Positions 21,436-32,983 of a DNA stretch of 64,000 nt are shown here, one piece after another. Below the pieces are notes generated by a model, which worked only from the letters and a program-made list of their open reading frames with translations, did no database searches and was not told the origin of the DNA. This DNA is from Sphaerosporella brunnea. Its lineage: Eukaryota > Ascomycota > Pezizomycetes > Pezizales > Pyronemataceae. The stretch's first letter is position 1, and every line of letters begins with the position of its first letter. The stretch spans positions 56,347 through 120,346 of the forward strand of contig VXIS01000128.1 in NCBI GenBank assembly GCA_008704415.1, in the 5' to 3' direction. A program made the translations under genes and the position numbers.

Positions 21436-22212
21436 CCCGCCAGGAGCTCAGACCGGGCCCGTGTTGTTGTGCTCAGGGTTAGGTGAGTCGCTGTCCTCCG
21501 CTTCTTGCATCCCGGTGGTGACGATGGGGTTGTTGGTGAGGCTGTGTCTACAGTAACTACCGTGAGGGGCAAAGCTTGCACGCAAGACTACACCCGGGAT
21601 CAATACAGAAGGATTTCGTGAAGGCGGGTGGGTATCGCACCCGTTAAGTCCTTTCCTCTCCCAGAAGCACCCTACAACCAAGAGCCAGTACTGAAAACTG
21701 CCTTTTTAAAAGGGGGCCGGGGGGGGGGGATCCGCAACCTCATGTCCTTCGCTTCTCTCTCTCTCTCTCTTGCGCTGGTTGTGGAATGGAATACTGCCTC
21801 ACCGACGATCACATCGTCACCATCGAGATGCAGCGGTTGACAAAGCGGATCGAGGCGGCGGATGGATGTGAAGTAAGATACTTGCACGGTCAGCAAACCT
21901 TGCGTAATCACAGGTGCGGAGGCTTGGGTGGTGAAGGAAGGAAGTGGAGGAAACAAAAACAAAAAACAAAAAAAAAAAAAAAGGATGAAAGCCGCCCACC
22001 ACCACCCACGCCAGAGGAAATCCAATAGCCCCGATTTGAACTCTTCGTCCCCAGCCAGAACCCCTCCTGACTGCGCCAACAGCGCTGTTCATCTCGCCTT
22101 GAGGCACCCCAGGGAACCTGCCGGGGCCTCTGGCTCCAGCTCAAAGGACAAGGCTTGCTCAAACCCGTCTCCATCCAACCCGTGTGCCTGCTGAATAACC
22201 CCCCCCCGGATG
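21436..22212. other. Intergenic region between transposon remnants
   Basis: Holds a G run (21720-21729), a CT dinucleotide repeat (21753-21770) and an A-rich tract (21955-21982). No supported gene. Confidence 0.4.
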
Positions 22213-22609
22213 TGTTCTCAACAGCCAGCCCGCCCGGCCGGCTGCGTTGTGCGGATGTGGGGCTGATCAAAAAGCCCGGCTGGCTGGCTGGCTGTTTGGG
22301 CTGGCCGGCCACGACGGAGACCACAATGACGACAGATACGACCACCACGATATCAACTACATACTGCTATGAAATGAAAAGGTACGCAAAGATGTTCGCC
22401 GCGGAAAAACGATCACTGACTGGGAATCACTAGATTGGAGTTTACGACAACATTGCAGCCCCCTGAGAAGTTTTTCGTCGCCGCCGATTGAACCCCGCCA
22501 CTCGCAGTGGCTGGTCTTCACCCGGGATCACTCAGAGCCCTGGCGGCCGGGCCGTTTGTGCGGATGAAAAAAGCCCGCCCGGCTGTTCGGCTGGCTACTG
22601 AGAACACTG
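22213..22609. mobile_element. ~400-bp MITE with GC-rich GGCTGGCT ends
   Basis: The left end TGTTCTCAACAGCCAGCC and the right end GGCTGGCTACTGAGAACA are near-perfect inverted repeats, with further GGC/GCC-rich subterminal repeats inward. I could not see a convincing target duplication. A shorter relative lies at about 56060-56255 and a fragment near 41762-41808. Confidence 0.6.
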
Positions 22610-22702
22610 GCCTGAGGAGGCTTACCTGACCGGCCGCCAGCAAATGAACTGTTGCCGCGCACTTCGAGACGACGCACCACCAAAAAAAAGTAAAAGAAAA
22701 AA

Positions 22703-23939
22703 CGGCTTTTATGCCCCGTATCCCCCAAAACATACCGAATTGTCCAGCGTACCCCCCCGAAGTTTTTTCCATGCCCCGTACCCCCACCCCACCTCCCCGC
22801 GCACCTCACAATAGCATCGTCCTTATAGCTTGAAGAAAGGGACGATCATAGGTCTTCATTTAGAGTCCAACAGTATTAAATTGACAGCGCAAAAAAAAGA
22901 GAAACCAGGCGGTCGCTCAGCTCCTTTCTGCAGATCGCTCTGTGTTCCCCTCTTGCACCCTTCCTGCACTCCTTACATGGACCTCTCTGCACTTCGATGC
23001 ATAGTGACCTAAGCCTTTACAGGTGGAGCAGCGTGGTGGGGCTCTGTTGGGTACTTCTCCCATGAGGTTTTGATTGCCGCAAACCCACTGCAGCTGCTTA
23101 TTCTTCTGGCGAATGTCACCTTTTCTCAACCTCTTCTTTGTAGGGCACCCTCGGGGTACCTTGGTTAGGGGAGGTTCACACTGTCCAATTGGAGCATTTG
23201 AATGCTCTGAGTCAGAATCAGACTCGTCGTGGTTGAAGTTCCCAGATTGGCCCCGGGCTGTATTATCAACCATCTGAGTCCATCTCTGTGATACGCTGAT
23301 CGGCAGCCTTCTTCAGATTTCTAACATCTTCTTGCTCGATAGGGGCCATATAGCACTGTAGGTACGCAGCCGGCTGTGCGCATGCACAAACTTGGGCATA
23401 TAGTTCAGAGGAGGTTTTTTGAGACAGTTAATGACCGCAACTGCATGCCCACAAGGGATTCCGTACAAGCGTGTACAGTACAGGTGCGAGCACCACAGTA
23501 AAAAACTGTCCGTCGCTCATTCGTAAAACTGAACCTTTTATATGGCTACCGGTCCTCATCCGTACAGTATTGCCACCGGCGTAAGAAATGGGAGTCTTCA
23601 GGAGCGCGAGGTATTCTTTGAAATCTTGAAATGGGGGAACTGCTGCCCAACATGCAGTGCCCCCACCCTAGTTGCCAGGGTCGCGGCCACAGTGGTTGCG
23701 ATCGGGGTTGTGGTTTCTGGCTGCCAGAGTGTCGACGTTGTTGGATACGAAGAAACTGACCAGCAGCAGTGTTTATATGGTGTCAGCACGAGGGTGAATA
23801 GGTGGTGGATTGGTGTCGGGAAAGTCACTGATAATCTCGAGTCACAGTTTGAGGTGTAGGCATTATAGGGCATAAAAAAGACTTCGGGGGGTACGTTGGA
23901 CATTTCGCTATGTTTTGGGGGGTACGGGCATAAAAGCCG
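22703..23939 (-). mobile_element. MULE (Mutator-like) element remnant, ~1.24 kb
   Basis: The ends (22703 to about 22790, and about 23855 to 23939) are inverted repeats of roughly 80 bp with scattered mismatches. Both contain CGGCTTTTATGCCC, CCCCCAAAACATA and a later CCCCCGAAGT block. The interior encodes the C-terminal end of a MULE transposase on the minus strand. Long inverted repeats plus a SWIM zinc finger are hallmarks of Mutator-like elements. The flanks are A-rich, so the expected 8-11 bp target duplication cannot be read unambiguously. Confidence 0.8.
22917..23520 (-). pseudogene. MULE transposase C-terminus (SWIM finger and zinc knuckle), frameshifted
   Basis: Reading the minus strand from about 23520, one frame gives a SWIM-type finger (CSHLYCTRLYGIPCGHAVAVI region, about 23510-23435). 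It stops near 23320, and coding then resumes in a second frame (MAPIEQEDVRNLKKAADQR, about 23350-23275). A third frame, 23273-22917, gives the basic linker (RGCPTKKRLRKGD) and a zinc knuckle CSTCKGLGHYASKC. The order matches the C-terminus of fungal MULE transposases. The catalytic part is absent and there is at least one frameshift. Confidence 0.8.
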
Positions 23940-24167
23940 AAGAAAAAAAGAAGTCTCGCTTCCAGCACAACCACACGTTACATTGCCGCCGCATTGTGGC
24001 TAAATATGTACTAGTACTATACTATACAGCACTCCCCTGGGTATGCGCTGGCTGGCATTACGCGCCGGGGCTGTGCTGTGCTGTGCCGCGCTTGCTTACC
24101 TGCCTGCGTACGTACTTAGATGGGGGCTTTGGGCTTTGGGATTTGGGATGGAGAGATAGACACACAC

Positions 24168-24198
24168 ACACACGGCGGACAGACAGACAGACAGACAG
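24168..24198 (+). repeat. CA / CAGA microsatellite directly upstream of the ankyrin gene start
   Basis: CACACACA followed by five to six CAGA units runs right up to the ATG at 24199. Repeat-length change here would alter the 5' leader. Confidence 0.8.
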
Positions 24199-26463
24199 AT
24201 GAGCTTCGGATACAGCGTCGGCGACTTCGTTACCGTCTCCCAGCTCGCGTGGAAGGTGTATGCGCAGTATCGAGACGCGCCAAAGCAGTTTCGCGATGTT
24301 GCGAGTGAAGTGCGCAGCCTGCATGCGGTCCTGAAGCAGACGGAGGCGTTTTTGGCGGGGAACGCGGCGGCCGCGGCGGCCGCGGGCGGTGCGGATGGGG
24401 GTGGGGGGGATTTGAGGATCATTCTGGATGGCTGTCGCGAGGTGTTCACGGAAGCGCAGGCGCTGCTGCAGAAGTTTGAGAGTCTGGGGACCGGCAGGAA
24501 AAAAGCGCGGGATCGGCTGAAATGGACGCAGAGCGAGATTGCGGAGCTGAGAAGCCGCATCGTGTCGAACGTTGGCTTGCTTACTGCCTTCAAGGCGGGA
24601 CTTTTGGGGTGCGGGGGCGTTTTTTTTCTTTCCCTGCTCACAACTGCTTTGCAATCACTGTGCTGATATCGACGCAGGGAATTGGATGATTCCATCGGGA
24701 AGAAACAAGACGTCATTCTGAAAGAGCTTCGAGCCGGCCGACGTTCAAGGCGGCGCTCTATCGTCACCACCGTGACGGCGGCAGATTCATCCATCGACGA
24801 TGGGGGCTCGGGACTGGTGCGACCGAATACACCGTCAGGTAGTGGACTCGGAAACAGGCGTGATTCCATTAACTCCTGGCTCCAGCGAGTCAAGCCGGCC
24901 AGCATTTTCGGCGGAAGCGACCACCTCAGCGATCTCTCCGACGATGAAGGAAGCATCATGGCCCAGGCGGGGTCCATACATATCCCTCACAGCAACGCTC
25001 GTCCCAATCCGCCTGCTGTGCGGCGGCGGCGGCTCGATCAGCCCGCCGTGATCAAACCACCACCGATCCAACGCCGCCTTATCCCCCGGAAATTTCAAAA
25101 ATTGTTCCTTTCAAGCGACGCAACAACGTTGTTCCTCCTGGCGGCTCAGGTCGACGACGTCCCCACGGTCCAGCGGCTCGTCGGGAAAGGCGTCAACATC
25201 GATTTTTGTCCGGGAAATGGAGGAACTGCTTTGATGGCTGCTGCTCGGGCTGGGAGCCATAACGTCCTGCAATGGTTGTTGAATAATGGTGCCGACAAAG
25301 AATTAACCACTTTGGATGGCATGAATGCACTTCACTTCGCATGCGCCAACGGTAAACAACACGCAGCGCAAGTACTCTTGACTTCCGCGGCCAACGTAAT
25401 GGCCAGAACAACAGACCTTTTGCAGACACCCCTGCACCTTGCGGTAGCTAGCGGAGACTTGGGAACAGTCCGGCTCCTGGTTGAACACGGTGCGTCCATC
25501 AACGCTGTGGACAGCCACGGCTGGACGGCCCTCACGTCTGCTATCAACAAACGCGACCTGCCCATCGCGGCTTATCTGTTGGAGAGGGGCACGCATATCC
25601 TGACAGACGATCTTCACCAGGCCGCCGGAATTGGTGATTTAGACCTTGTGGTTTTGCTGCTAGACCACGGAGCTGACGTTTCAGCCATTGGTAACGGCAA
25701 GCCCCCGGAGAATAGTGTTTCTGGCACCGAACCAGTCACGCAGCAGCAGCCTGGCTTTACGGCATTGCACGTGGCCAGCAGAGATGGGAATGTCCAGGTT
25801 GCTAAGGTGCTGCTGGATCGTGGGGCAGACCCAACCGCCACGACTGGCAGTGGACACACTCCATTGCATTTTGCGTGCTTCGCGGGTAGCACCGATCTAG
25901 TACGGCTGCTGTTGGGGCGTGGTGTCGAGATCGAGGCGAAGGCAAACGATGGCGCGACGGCTTTACACATCGCTGCTCGTCATCCCACATCAACAGCTTT
26001 GATACCGCTGCTGCTGCATCGTGGGGCAGACGTTTCAGCGCTCACAAACCGTCGGCAGACAGCCCTTCATGAACTCCTCTCGAACCCCCGAAACGACATC
26101 GCAACACTTGTATCGCCAGTACTGGAGCACGGGGTCGACGTTAATGCGAATATGCATGGCCAGGTGACTGCGCTGCATCTAGCAGCCAAGAACTCGGACG
26201 AAGCCGCTGTGAAGCTTCTTCTGTCGCGTGGAGCCGACGTCAACTCTCAGAGCGACGAAGGCCGTACCCCGCTACATTATGCCATTGGAGGAGAAGAATC
26301 CACTAGACTAGAGAGGGTCCAGTCCCTACTGGAGCACGGAGCTGATGTTGCAGCGAAGGACAACCTTGGGAAAACCGCAATGGACTATGCCGAAGAACTC
26401 GGGGACTTGGGAGTGAGGGATGCCATCGAGAGTACGAACCGCCGTCAACATGTTTCACCGTGA
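24199..26463 (+). CDS. Ankyrin-repeat protein with fungal STAND-type N-terminal region
   Basis: Two exons, 24199-24608 and 24678-26463; the 69-nt intron (GTGCGG ... GACGCAG) closes the frame to 731 aa. The first ~130 residues (MSFGYSVGDFVTVSQLAWKV...) resemble the helical N-terminal region found in front of NACHT or ankyrin modules in fungal NLR-like (STAND) proteins. A Ser/Arg-rich linker with a low-complexity stretch follows. From about residue 300 there are roughly ten ankyrin repeats, many with a complete G-x-TPLH / ALH pattern and LLLxxGAD(V/I) ends. No nucleotide-binding NACHT or NB-ARC motif is present. Ankyrin arrays mediate protein binding; a role in recognition or signalling is inferred from the architecture. 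Confidence 0.85.
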
Positions 26464-27349
26464 ACGATGTCACATGCTATGGACCCAACGGTCCGCGAAT
26501 GTGAGTTCGCCAGACCACCCGGCGTTTATTTTGATTACATCTTGTTGACACTGTCAAGGCTGTCACGGACGTTTGCTGGTCTTAACATAATTTTGAGCTC
26601 TCCAGGGATCAAGAGTTGAGTGAGGCAGGCCTAGAAGCAAGCGGAAAATGACTGGCCATGGTATCTCTTGATTAGTGCCAGTGTCGAGCGAGATTTCATG
26701 ACGATGCGAGCAGACCTGTACATACTACCTCTTTTTTTTGTGATAGTTGAAGTCCCATACGCTTTGATAGACAGCAGACGGCGTTACACGGAGATGCTCA
26801 CCACCAAATACCCGACACAAAATTCTTGAGCTAAAGATCAACTACACAGGCTGTAAATAACAAGGGTGCGTTTGGAGGTACAGCTCCTATTTCACTAGCG
26901 ATAGGTCAACCTACAGAATTTGCGGTCGTTTGGTAGCGTGCTCGTAGTAGAATTACGATCACGGTCGGCGCTGTGACGATATCAACCTGAAAAACGCTGG
27001 TCCGGTAGAATTCTGGCCCTTGTGTGTTTGGACCCTTTTCTAAGGCTTCGCAAATACAGCAGGTAGGTAACAGACTACTTGAATCTCAAAAACTCGCAAC
27101 ATTGCTAGTTCTACAGCAACCTATGTGAAGGCATAAAGCTCCCATTGAAGAATGGGGTTGATGTCATCGCCGCTACCGCTTTTGCGGATGCATATACTGC
27201 TCCTCCACTGTCTGCCTGTCCTTTCTTGGCCCCGACTGTCGGGTTGACAACATAACTGAACACCCTTCCGCTTGACGGATTGAGCATCTCCCCCGGCCCG
27301 TCGAAGCCGGACTATAGTTGCTTACTCAATCGCTCGAGGGAAGTCGGCC
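26464..27349. other. Intergenic region
   Basis: No gene recognised. A GTGCGTTTGG motif near 26867 and GTGTGTTTGG near 27024 resemble the edges of decayed DNA transposons, but I could not pair them into an element. Confidence 0.4.
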
Positions 27350-27609
27350 ATGGTAGACCTCGCCACGGCGGTCTCGCAAAGTCGTCACTTCATCGTCAAA
27401 AGGCAAAATTGCTTGCTTATTGGACAATTACAGCTTTTAAGTGCCGAAATGTCACCCATCCATGTTGCGCATCCTATAGCTTCAAGCGTGCTTTGTATCT
27501 CGTCGAACCATCTAGATGCCGGTGGGGCTTCTGTCATTCTGCCACGGAGATGTAGCAGATTAGACTCATGACGTCGGCGTACCTTGGAACGTCTTTATAA
27601 CTGCGTCCT
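27350..27609 (+). repeat. Direct repeat copy A (~260 bp)
   Basis: Matches 28676-28946 at roughly 90 percent over its length with small indels, from GACCTCGCCACGGCGGTCTC to CTTTATAACTGCGTCC. It is followed immediately by the ankyrin fragment. Confidence 0.85.
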
Positions 27610-27942
27610 AAGGCAAACGATGGCTCGACGGCTTTACATATTGCCGTGTGCTACGGCCAGCCAATAACTCGGCTAACCGTAGTACGGTTATTGTTGGACC
27701 ACGGCGCAACAGTATCTGCGGTTGATGAGCTTGAGCAGACAGCTTTGCATAGACTCGTCGTGGTCCCTTCCGTTCACCACGTCCGGGAAACGGTCGCTCG
27801 GCTGCTGTGTGATCGCGGTCTGGACGTCAACGCAAAGAGGCAGGACGGGAAAAGTGCGGTTGAGCTATGCTCGGATGATGCGTTGAGGAACTTCTTGGTG
27901 TCTTCTTGTGGTGGTTCTATAGATGTTTCCGCAGATATATGA
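27610..27942 (+). pseudogene. Ankyrin-repeat fragment related to the 24-26 kb gene
   Basis: An open frame from AAGGCAAACGATGGC encodes about three ankyrin repeats (GSTALHIAV, VRLLLDHGATVSA, ARLLCDRGLDVNA) and ends at TGA 27940-27942. The first bases match the main ankyrin gene at about 25948-25975, so it appears to be a truncated paralogue. No start codon or N-terminal region precedes it; the direct repeat joins it abruptly. Confidence 0.7.
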
Positions 27943-28675
27943 GAGGCTTTTTTGGTGTAGGAACTTTTGAAGTTGTAGAGCGGACGCCGAGCGAGGTCCT
28001 ATGATGCAGTGGACCTTGGGCTTGTTATTTTTGTATATACCCACATTTTTCACGTTTGGTATTTCTTGGGCAACAATTATCCTTATTCTTTAAAGCCATT
28101 ATGCACGGTGAACACCTCGCAAGTAACGGTCTCCAGCTCTGCATGTCATCGTGTCTCAGAGTTCTATCGGATATTGCGGGAACCGTTTGCCAGACGACCT
28201 TCATCACAACGCGCTGCCCATAACTTCACCAATAGTGGATGTAATAGTATGATTTTTGATTTTACAGAAAGTTTCTGAGACCTGTATACCTTTCCCCTTT
28301 GGACAAAACTTTTCGGTGGCCGAGTTTGCCATGACGATATGCTGAGCCGGATGGCGCCCGCGGAGCACTTTCGCCGCCCGACCCTCCTCGGAGGAGCACT
28401 CCTCCGAGCGGACATCACTGATTTTCCCATGCTCAGATAATTTTGACAACTCAATAAAGAGAGGCCGGAAAGGAAAACTGAGTACGGATCATGAAAGAGC
28501 CGTACTACTTTTCCCCTGTCGACTCCGATATGAACCACCCACATTGTAGACTGCGCGCACCAGACAAAACGATCTCGAGGACGGCACGCTAGAAATTTCT
28601 CATTACTTATTATCACATGTGTATATACAGTGCTCCTTCTATACCTACGTCTTCCCTGGCATGTCGAAAACAGAC
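27943..28675. other. Spacer between the ankyrin fragment and direct repeat B
   Basis: No gene recognised. Contains a perfect GGAGGAGTGCTCC-like hairpin around 28385-28405 (CTCGGAGGAGCACTCCTCCGAG). Confidence 0.4.
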
Positions 28676-28946
28676 CGTGATAGACCTCGCCACGGCGGTC
28701 TCGCAAAGTCGTCACTTCATCGTCACGACCCTTCAAAAGGCAAAATTGCTTGCTTCTTGGGCAATTACAGCTTTTTAAGTGCCGAAATGTCGCCCATCCA
28801 TGTTGCGGATCATATAGCTGCCAGCGTGCTTTGTATCTCGTCGAACCATCTAGATGCCGGTGGGGCTCTGTCCTTCTGCCGCGGAGATGTAGCAGATTAG
28901 ACTCATGACGTCGGCGTACCTTGGAACGTCTTTATAACTGCGTCCG
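28676..28946 (+). repeat. Direct repeat copy B (~270 bp)
   Basis: Second copy of 27350-27609. It ends about 45 bp before the aquaporin start codon, so it forms the aquaporin's immediate upstream region. Confidence 0.85.
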
Positions 28947-28989
28947 CCTGGCGGACCGTTTCCTCTCATTACAAGTTTCACCACAAACA

Positions 28990-30086
28990 ATGGAACATAA
29001 CAACGGCCTTTCACCAACTTCGACCTCGCAGAGACGTCGTTCGTGGCTCCACCCGCAGGACGGCTTGCCGTTCCCAGGGTGGATGAACAAAAATAGCAAG
29101 AATTGTTGGTGCCTCCTTCCACACCTCACATGAGTGGAATTGACGTGTACGGCAGACTTCATCGCATGGGTAGGTTTACCTGTAGCTTTATGAGGAGATG
29201 CATGGCTGACCCAACAGCTCGGCGAATACATTGGCACCACGATGTACCTCTTTTTCGCCTTCGCCGGCACGATGGTAGCACACGCAGACCGCAGGTCCGC
29301 CGCCGACCCGTCGGTTCTCCTCTACGTAGCGCTCTCCTTCGGCTTCTCGCTCGCAGTCAACGTCTGGATCTTCTTCCGCGTCTCCGGCGGCCTCTTCAAC
29401 CCCGCTGTCACCTTCGCCTTCTGGCTCACCGGGAACCTCTCCTTCCTCAAAGCATTCGTCATCTTCGGCGCACAAATGCTCGGAGGAATGACTGCCGCGG
29501 CTATCGTGTCTGCGCTTTTCCCGGGCTCGCTGGATGTCACGACGACGCTTGGTGCCGGCACTAACAAGGCACAGGGGCTTTTCATCGAGATGTTCCTTAC
29601 CGCGGAATTGGTGTTTACCGTCCTCATGCTGGCGGTGGAAAAACACCGCGCTACCTTTTTGGCGCCCATAGGTATCGGATTGGTGTTTTTTGTCATCGAG
29701 CTGGTCGGCGTGTATTTCACCGGCGGCTCCGCGAATCCTGCGCGGTCTTTTGGGCCGTGTGTGGTTAACCGTAGCTTCCCGGGGATTCACTGGATCTATT
29801 GGGTTGGCCCGGGGCTTGGAGCACTGCTGGCCGCGGCGCTGTTTAGGTTTATGAAAAAGATGGAGTATGAGACTGCGGTGGGTTTCTTGTTATTACGCCC
29901 GTGCGTGCTGGTGCTGATGAGGTTTAGAATCCTGGCCAGGACGACGATCGTGCTCCTTTGAAGAACAAACGGCTCTCGGGCTCGACCATGCGTGACGAAG
30001 AGTTGGGAACTGTTGGATCGGGGTACAGGACGGATGCTGGCGACGGTCAGAGGGATGTGGGGAGGTGCCAAATGTTGGCTGCCTGA
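28990..30086 (+). CDS. Aquaporin (MIP family) with a 14-nt exon
   Basis: Exons 28990-29104, 29156-29169, 29218-29877 and 29928-30086 join in frame to 315 aa; introns are 51, 48 and 50 nt. The junctions restore the expected first helix (KNYFIAWLGEYIGTTMYLFF) and a hydrophilic tail (NPGQDDDRAPLKNKR...). Both pore NPA motifs are present (FNPAVTF and SANPARSF), with six predicted membrane segments between a short cytoplasmic N-terminus and tail. The protein would conduct water and perhaps small neutral solutes across the plasma membrane. Skipping the first two introns or the last one gives truncated products, so the tiny exon is needed for a complete protein. The direct-repeat copy B lies right upstream. 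Confidence 0.9.
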
Positions 30087-30772
30087 TTGAGGTGCTCGTG
30101 GAGTGAGAGTGGGCCTGTATTTTCTTTTTGGATCCGGAAATGGAACGGTATCGCAAGGCTTGGACTGCGGATGATCCTGTTTGTATCCATGGCACTGCTG
30201 GCTTTTGTTTAGATGGCCTTGTGATTCGCCTTCGTGCCCATAGCCCCAGATGTCAGTGCCGTCAAAGCCCACCGCAATAAGCTAACATCTTACAGGCGCA
30301 TGCATCCCGCATGCCCTGAGCGAAACTGAAAGCCTTCCGGATCCGGGAGTAAACAGTCTGAATATCTATGAAGAACATGCTCAAGCATTTCCTGGTGGTG
30401 TTTGTAAGCGTTGACTCCTGAAACAGCTATCCTGTGACGGATGCAATGTACTCCTTTCTATTTTTGGATGGCTGAGTAAGCGTTTCGCTTGCCCAACGTC
30501 ATCCACCCACTACTACCAACCGGATAGACCACCCATAGACGATTCTCGTGGCCAGGTGCGCTTCGTTCCTTCCATCCGTTCCATCGCTCCTTTCGAGAGC
30601 TTCTCAGCCGCGCGTCTGTGACAGCCTGCGCGAGCTCGCTGTCGCTCGTTCTTTGATCCAAGACCGAAGATCGCGCATACCTACCGCATATCCTCTTCAA
30701 CCGCGCTTTTGAATCGAACGCCTTTCACCTGTCACCCTCGCCTGCCGACGCAGGTCCCCATAGCCGACCACC
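30087..30772. other. Intergenic region
   Basis: No gene recognised in this stretch; probably the 3' region of the aquaporin gene and the 5' region of the next candidate gene. Confidence 0.4.
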
Positions 30773-30913
30773 ATGGAGCTCTCCGAAGTTCTTCGCCGGC
30801 ACTGTGTCCACCCGCGATTGCTCTCTAGCACGTTCGCCTGCTCTCGTTTTCTCAGGCCTAGCTATCAGTGAAGATAAAACACCACCCAAACCGACAGGCA
30901 GGAGTACTGGAAG

Positions 30914-31424
30914 AACGAAACTATGGTCATCCTCATGGCCACCGACGACTCCTTCTTTAACCGCAACGACGGCACCCCCGACATCATGCGTGAGTCCGCC
31001 TGCGAGACACCGCCGCCGTACAACCCCACCTGCAACACCGCCCAGCGTTCCTTCAAGGCTTACCTTCTTCGCCATGTCCTTCACCCGCGACTACATCATG
31101 CCCCTCGGCTGCCGCCGCCGCCCTGAGCTATACCGGAGGTGTAGATTGTCGTGGATCATGTAGAAGTACGAAGGAGCCGTTGCCAAGAGAGGAGTAGAGC
31201 ACATGGCGGCGATGGAAGTATTTGGAGCGCTGTTGGTCCCCGACCGCAAGCTGCCGAATACTTTCGCCACCGGAACGAGTAAGGGAAATGCAAACGCTGG
31301 TACTGGTAACGACGCTTTCGGCTCGTCAGATGCCACACAGACTGGCCCTACCACCGCCGGTATTTCGCCGACGATCTGCTTGGGTGCGCTTTTGGGGTTC
31401 ACGTGTTTGCTTATTCGAGAGTAA
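30914..31424 (+). CDS. Candidate secreted GPI-type protein, exon structure unresolved
   Basis: Two stretches look coding by codon choice. About 30914-31050 reads NETMVILMATDDSFFNRND...PPPYNPTCNTAQ, with possible N-glycosylation sites. The second, 31205-31424, ends in Ser/Thr/Gly-rich sequence (GTGNDAFGSSDATQTG) followed by a hydrophobic C-terminus (GALLGFTCLLI), like a GPI-anchor signal. Donor and acceptor candidates exist between them (for example GTGAGT at 30990), but I could not fix a unique model or a start codon; upstream CTCAG and CACAG sites suggest further exons. I do not recognise a family. Confidence 0.35.
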
Positions 31425-32983
31425 GCTTGAGACGGAAGACGAGGCAAGGTTTTGCTCTTCGTTACATACCGTGGATTTTTTGTAGGTACATCAGCTTGTC
31501 TTTTTGTTCTTGTATATGCTTTTTGGGTGTGGGATGGGGATAATGTGGATTTAGTTTTTGATATATCGTGATGGATTGGGAGCGAGTGATGCGATGTGAA
31601 GCCCATCATACCGACAACTAAACCTCTTACTCGTGAATGACATGGTACGAAGACCTTACTTAACACTCTATCGGATGAGGAAGGTCTGTAGAGAAGTCAC
31701 TGGCTTGGAAATCAATGAACTTCCAAGCCTGTAAACGTGTTCCGAAACCATGCATCGCGAAAAAGGAAAACACCATCGCTCCCTTTCTGGAAGGGGCTTC
31801 TCCTTGGTGCATTAATTGCGGACACTAGATATTAGGCCGTACTCGGTGACGACGGGTTGTTGTCGAGGAAATGGTGAGAAGAGATGCTGCGTCTTACAGC
31901 TTGGGGGTGTTATCTATTCACGCAAAACCACTGGCCGTCTACCGATTCCCTCCTCGCGGTTTTCGCCCAGCGGAGAAAGCGGCCGTCTCCAAGGTCCCGC
32001 CGCGCTATACACACCCACTCACTCGACTCGATTATCGTCACGAGTGACCACCTGTGTCTTGGCCCGTTGCGTTTGATAGCTCCACTGCATCCATGCAGGA
32101 GGGAGGGGCGGTGTCAGGTGCGTACCTGCATGCGCACCCCCGGCCCCGCCCCGCCTCGTCTCGGAGGGGCGTACCGACGGTCAGCTTTGCCGTTGTTTGT
32201 GGTATTCTTGGAGAGCCTTGTTTTTGTGGCACGCTACGCACCCCGCAGTGTACGTAATATACTCTATATTGTTGTGGCGTTGATGTCAGATAGATAGTGA
32301 AAACTTTTTTTTCTTTTTTTTTCTTTCTTTTCTTTTGCTGCGACCGGATGCCGAGGTACTGTAGAGACAGGGTGGAAAATAAGCACGCGCACGGAGCGAA
32401 GGTACGGGTCTAAGCCGTATCTTTTGCGTTGCCGGTGCTGATCTCCGGTACACTCGATGAAGAAGATGGATCTATGCGCAGATCTGTATTACACTACCTG
32501 CGCAGAGGTTGCATCCCAGCTGTCCCCGAAGCGGAAATCGAATCGGGTGACATCTGGAAAAATAAATATCCTATCCGTAGGGCTCTGGCAACCACTATAT
32601 AAAGCCTCGTGAGTTGAGGCGCAACGGAAGGCCCCCATCATATGTGGAGTACGCAGAGTAGTGCATACTTATACATATCCGTTGTGGTGCATACAAACAC
32701 GCGCCTTCCGTCCGTCGGTGGCCGGAGAGTTTTCCTAAACTGGGGCGTATATTGCTTGCAGATGAAACAATCTCACACACACTTCTGTGTGCGACCCAAC
32801 CAACAACACTTGAAAGGGGATGGCATTGTTTGAGCGGAGAGCGTGGGGAGCCAAAACGAAGATAGACGGGGAGAAGACCTGCGCAGGCACATGGCCCCCC
32901 GTGGTCGGGAGCATATAGTCCCCTGCTTCGCCCTGGTGGAACATCGCCTCGTTAACGTTGGCCTCAGCTTTTCCGGGGACAGG
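31425..32983. other. Intergenic region
   Basis: No supported gene. Contains T-rich tracts at 32305-32336 and the upstream region of the rhodopsin-like gene. Confidence 0.45.

Noticed and set aside
27350..28946. LTR retrotransposon bounded by the ~260-bp direct repeats
   Set aside because: No TG...CA ends, no primer-binding site, no polypurine tract and only an ankyrin fragment between them.
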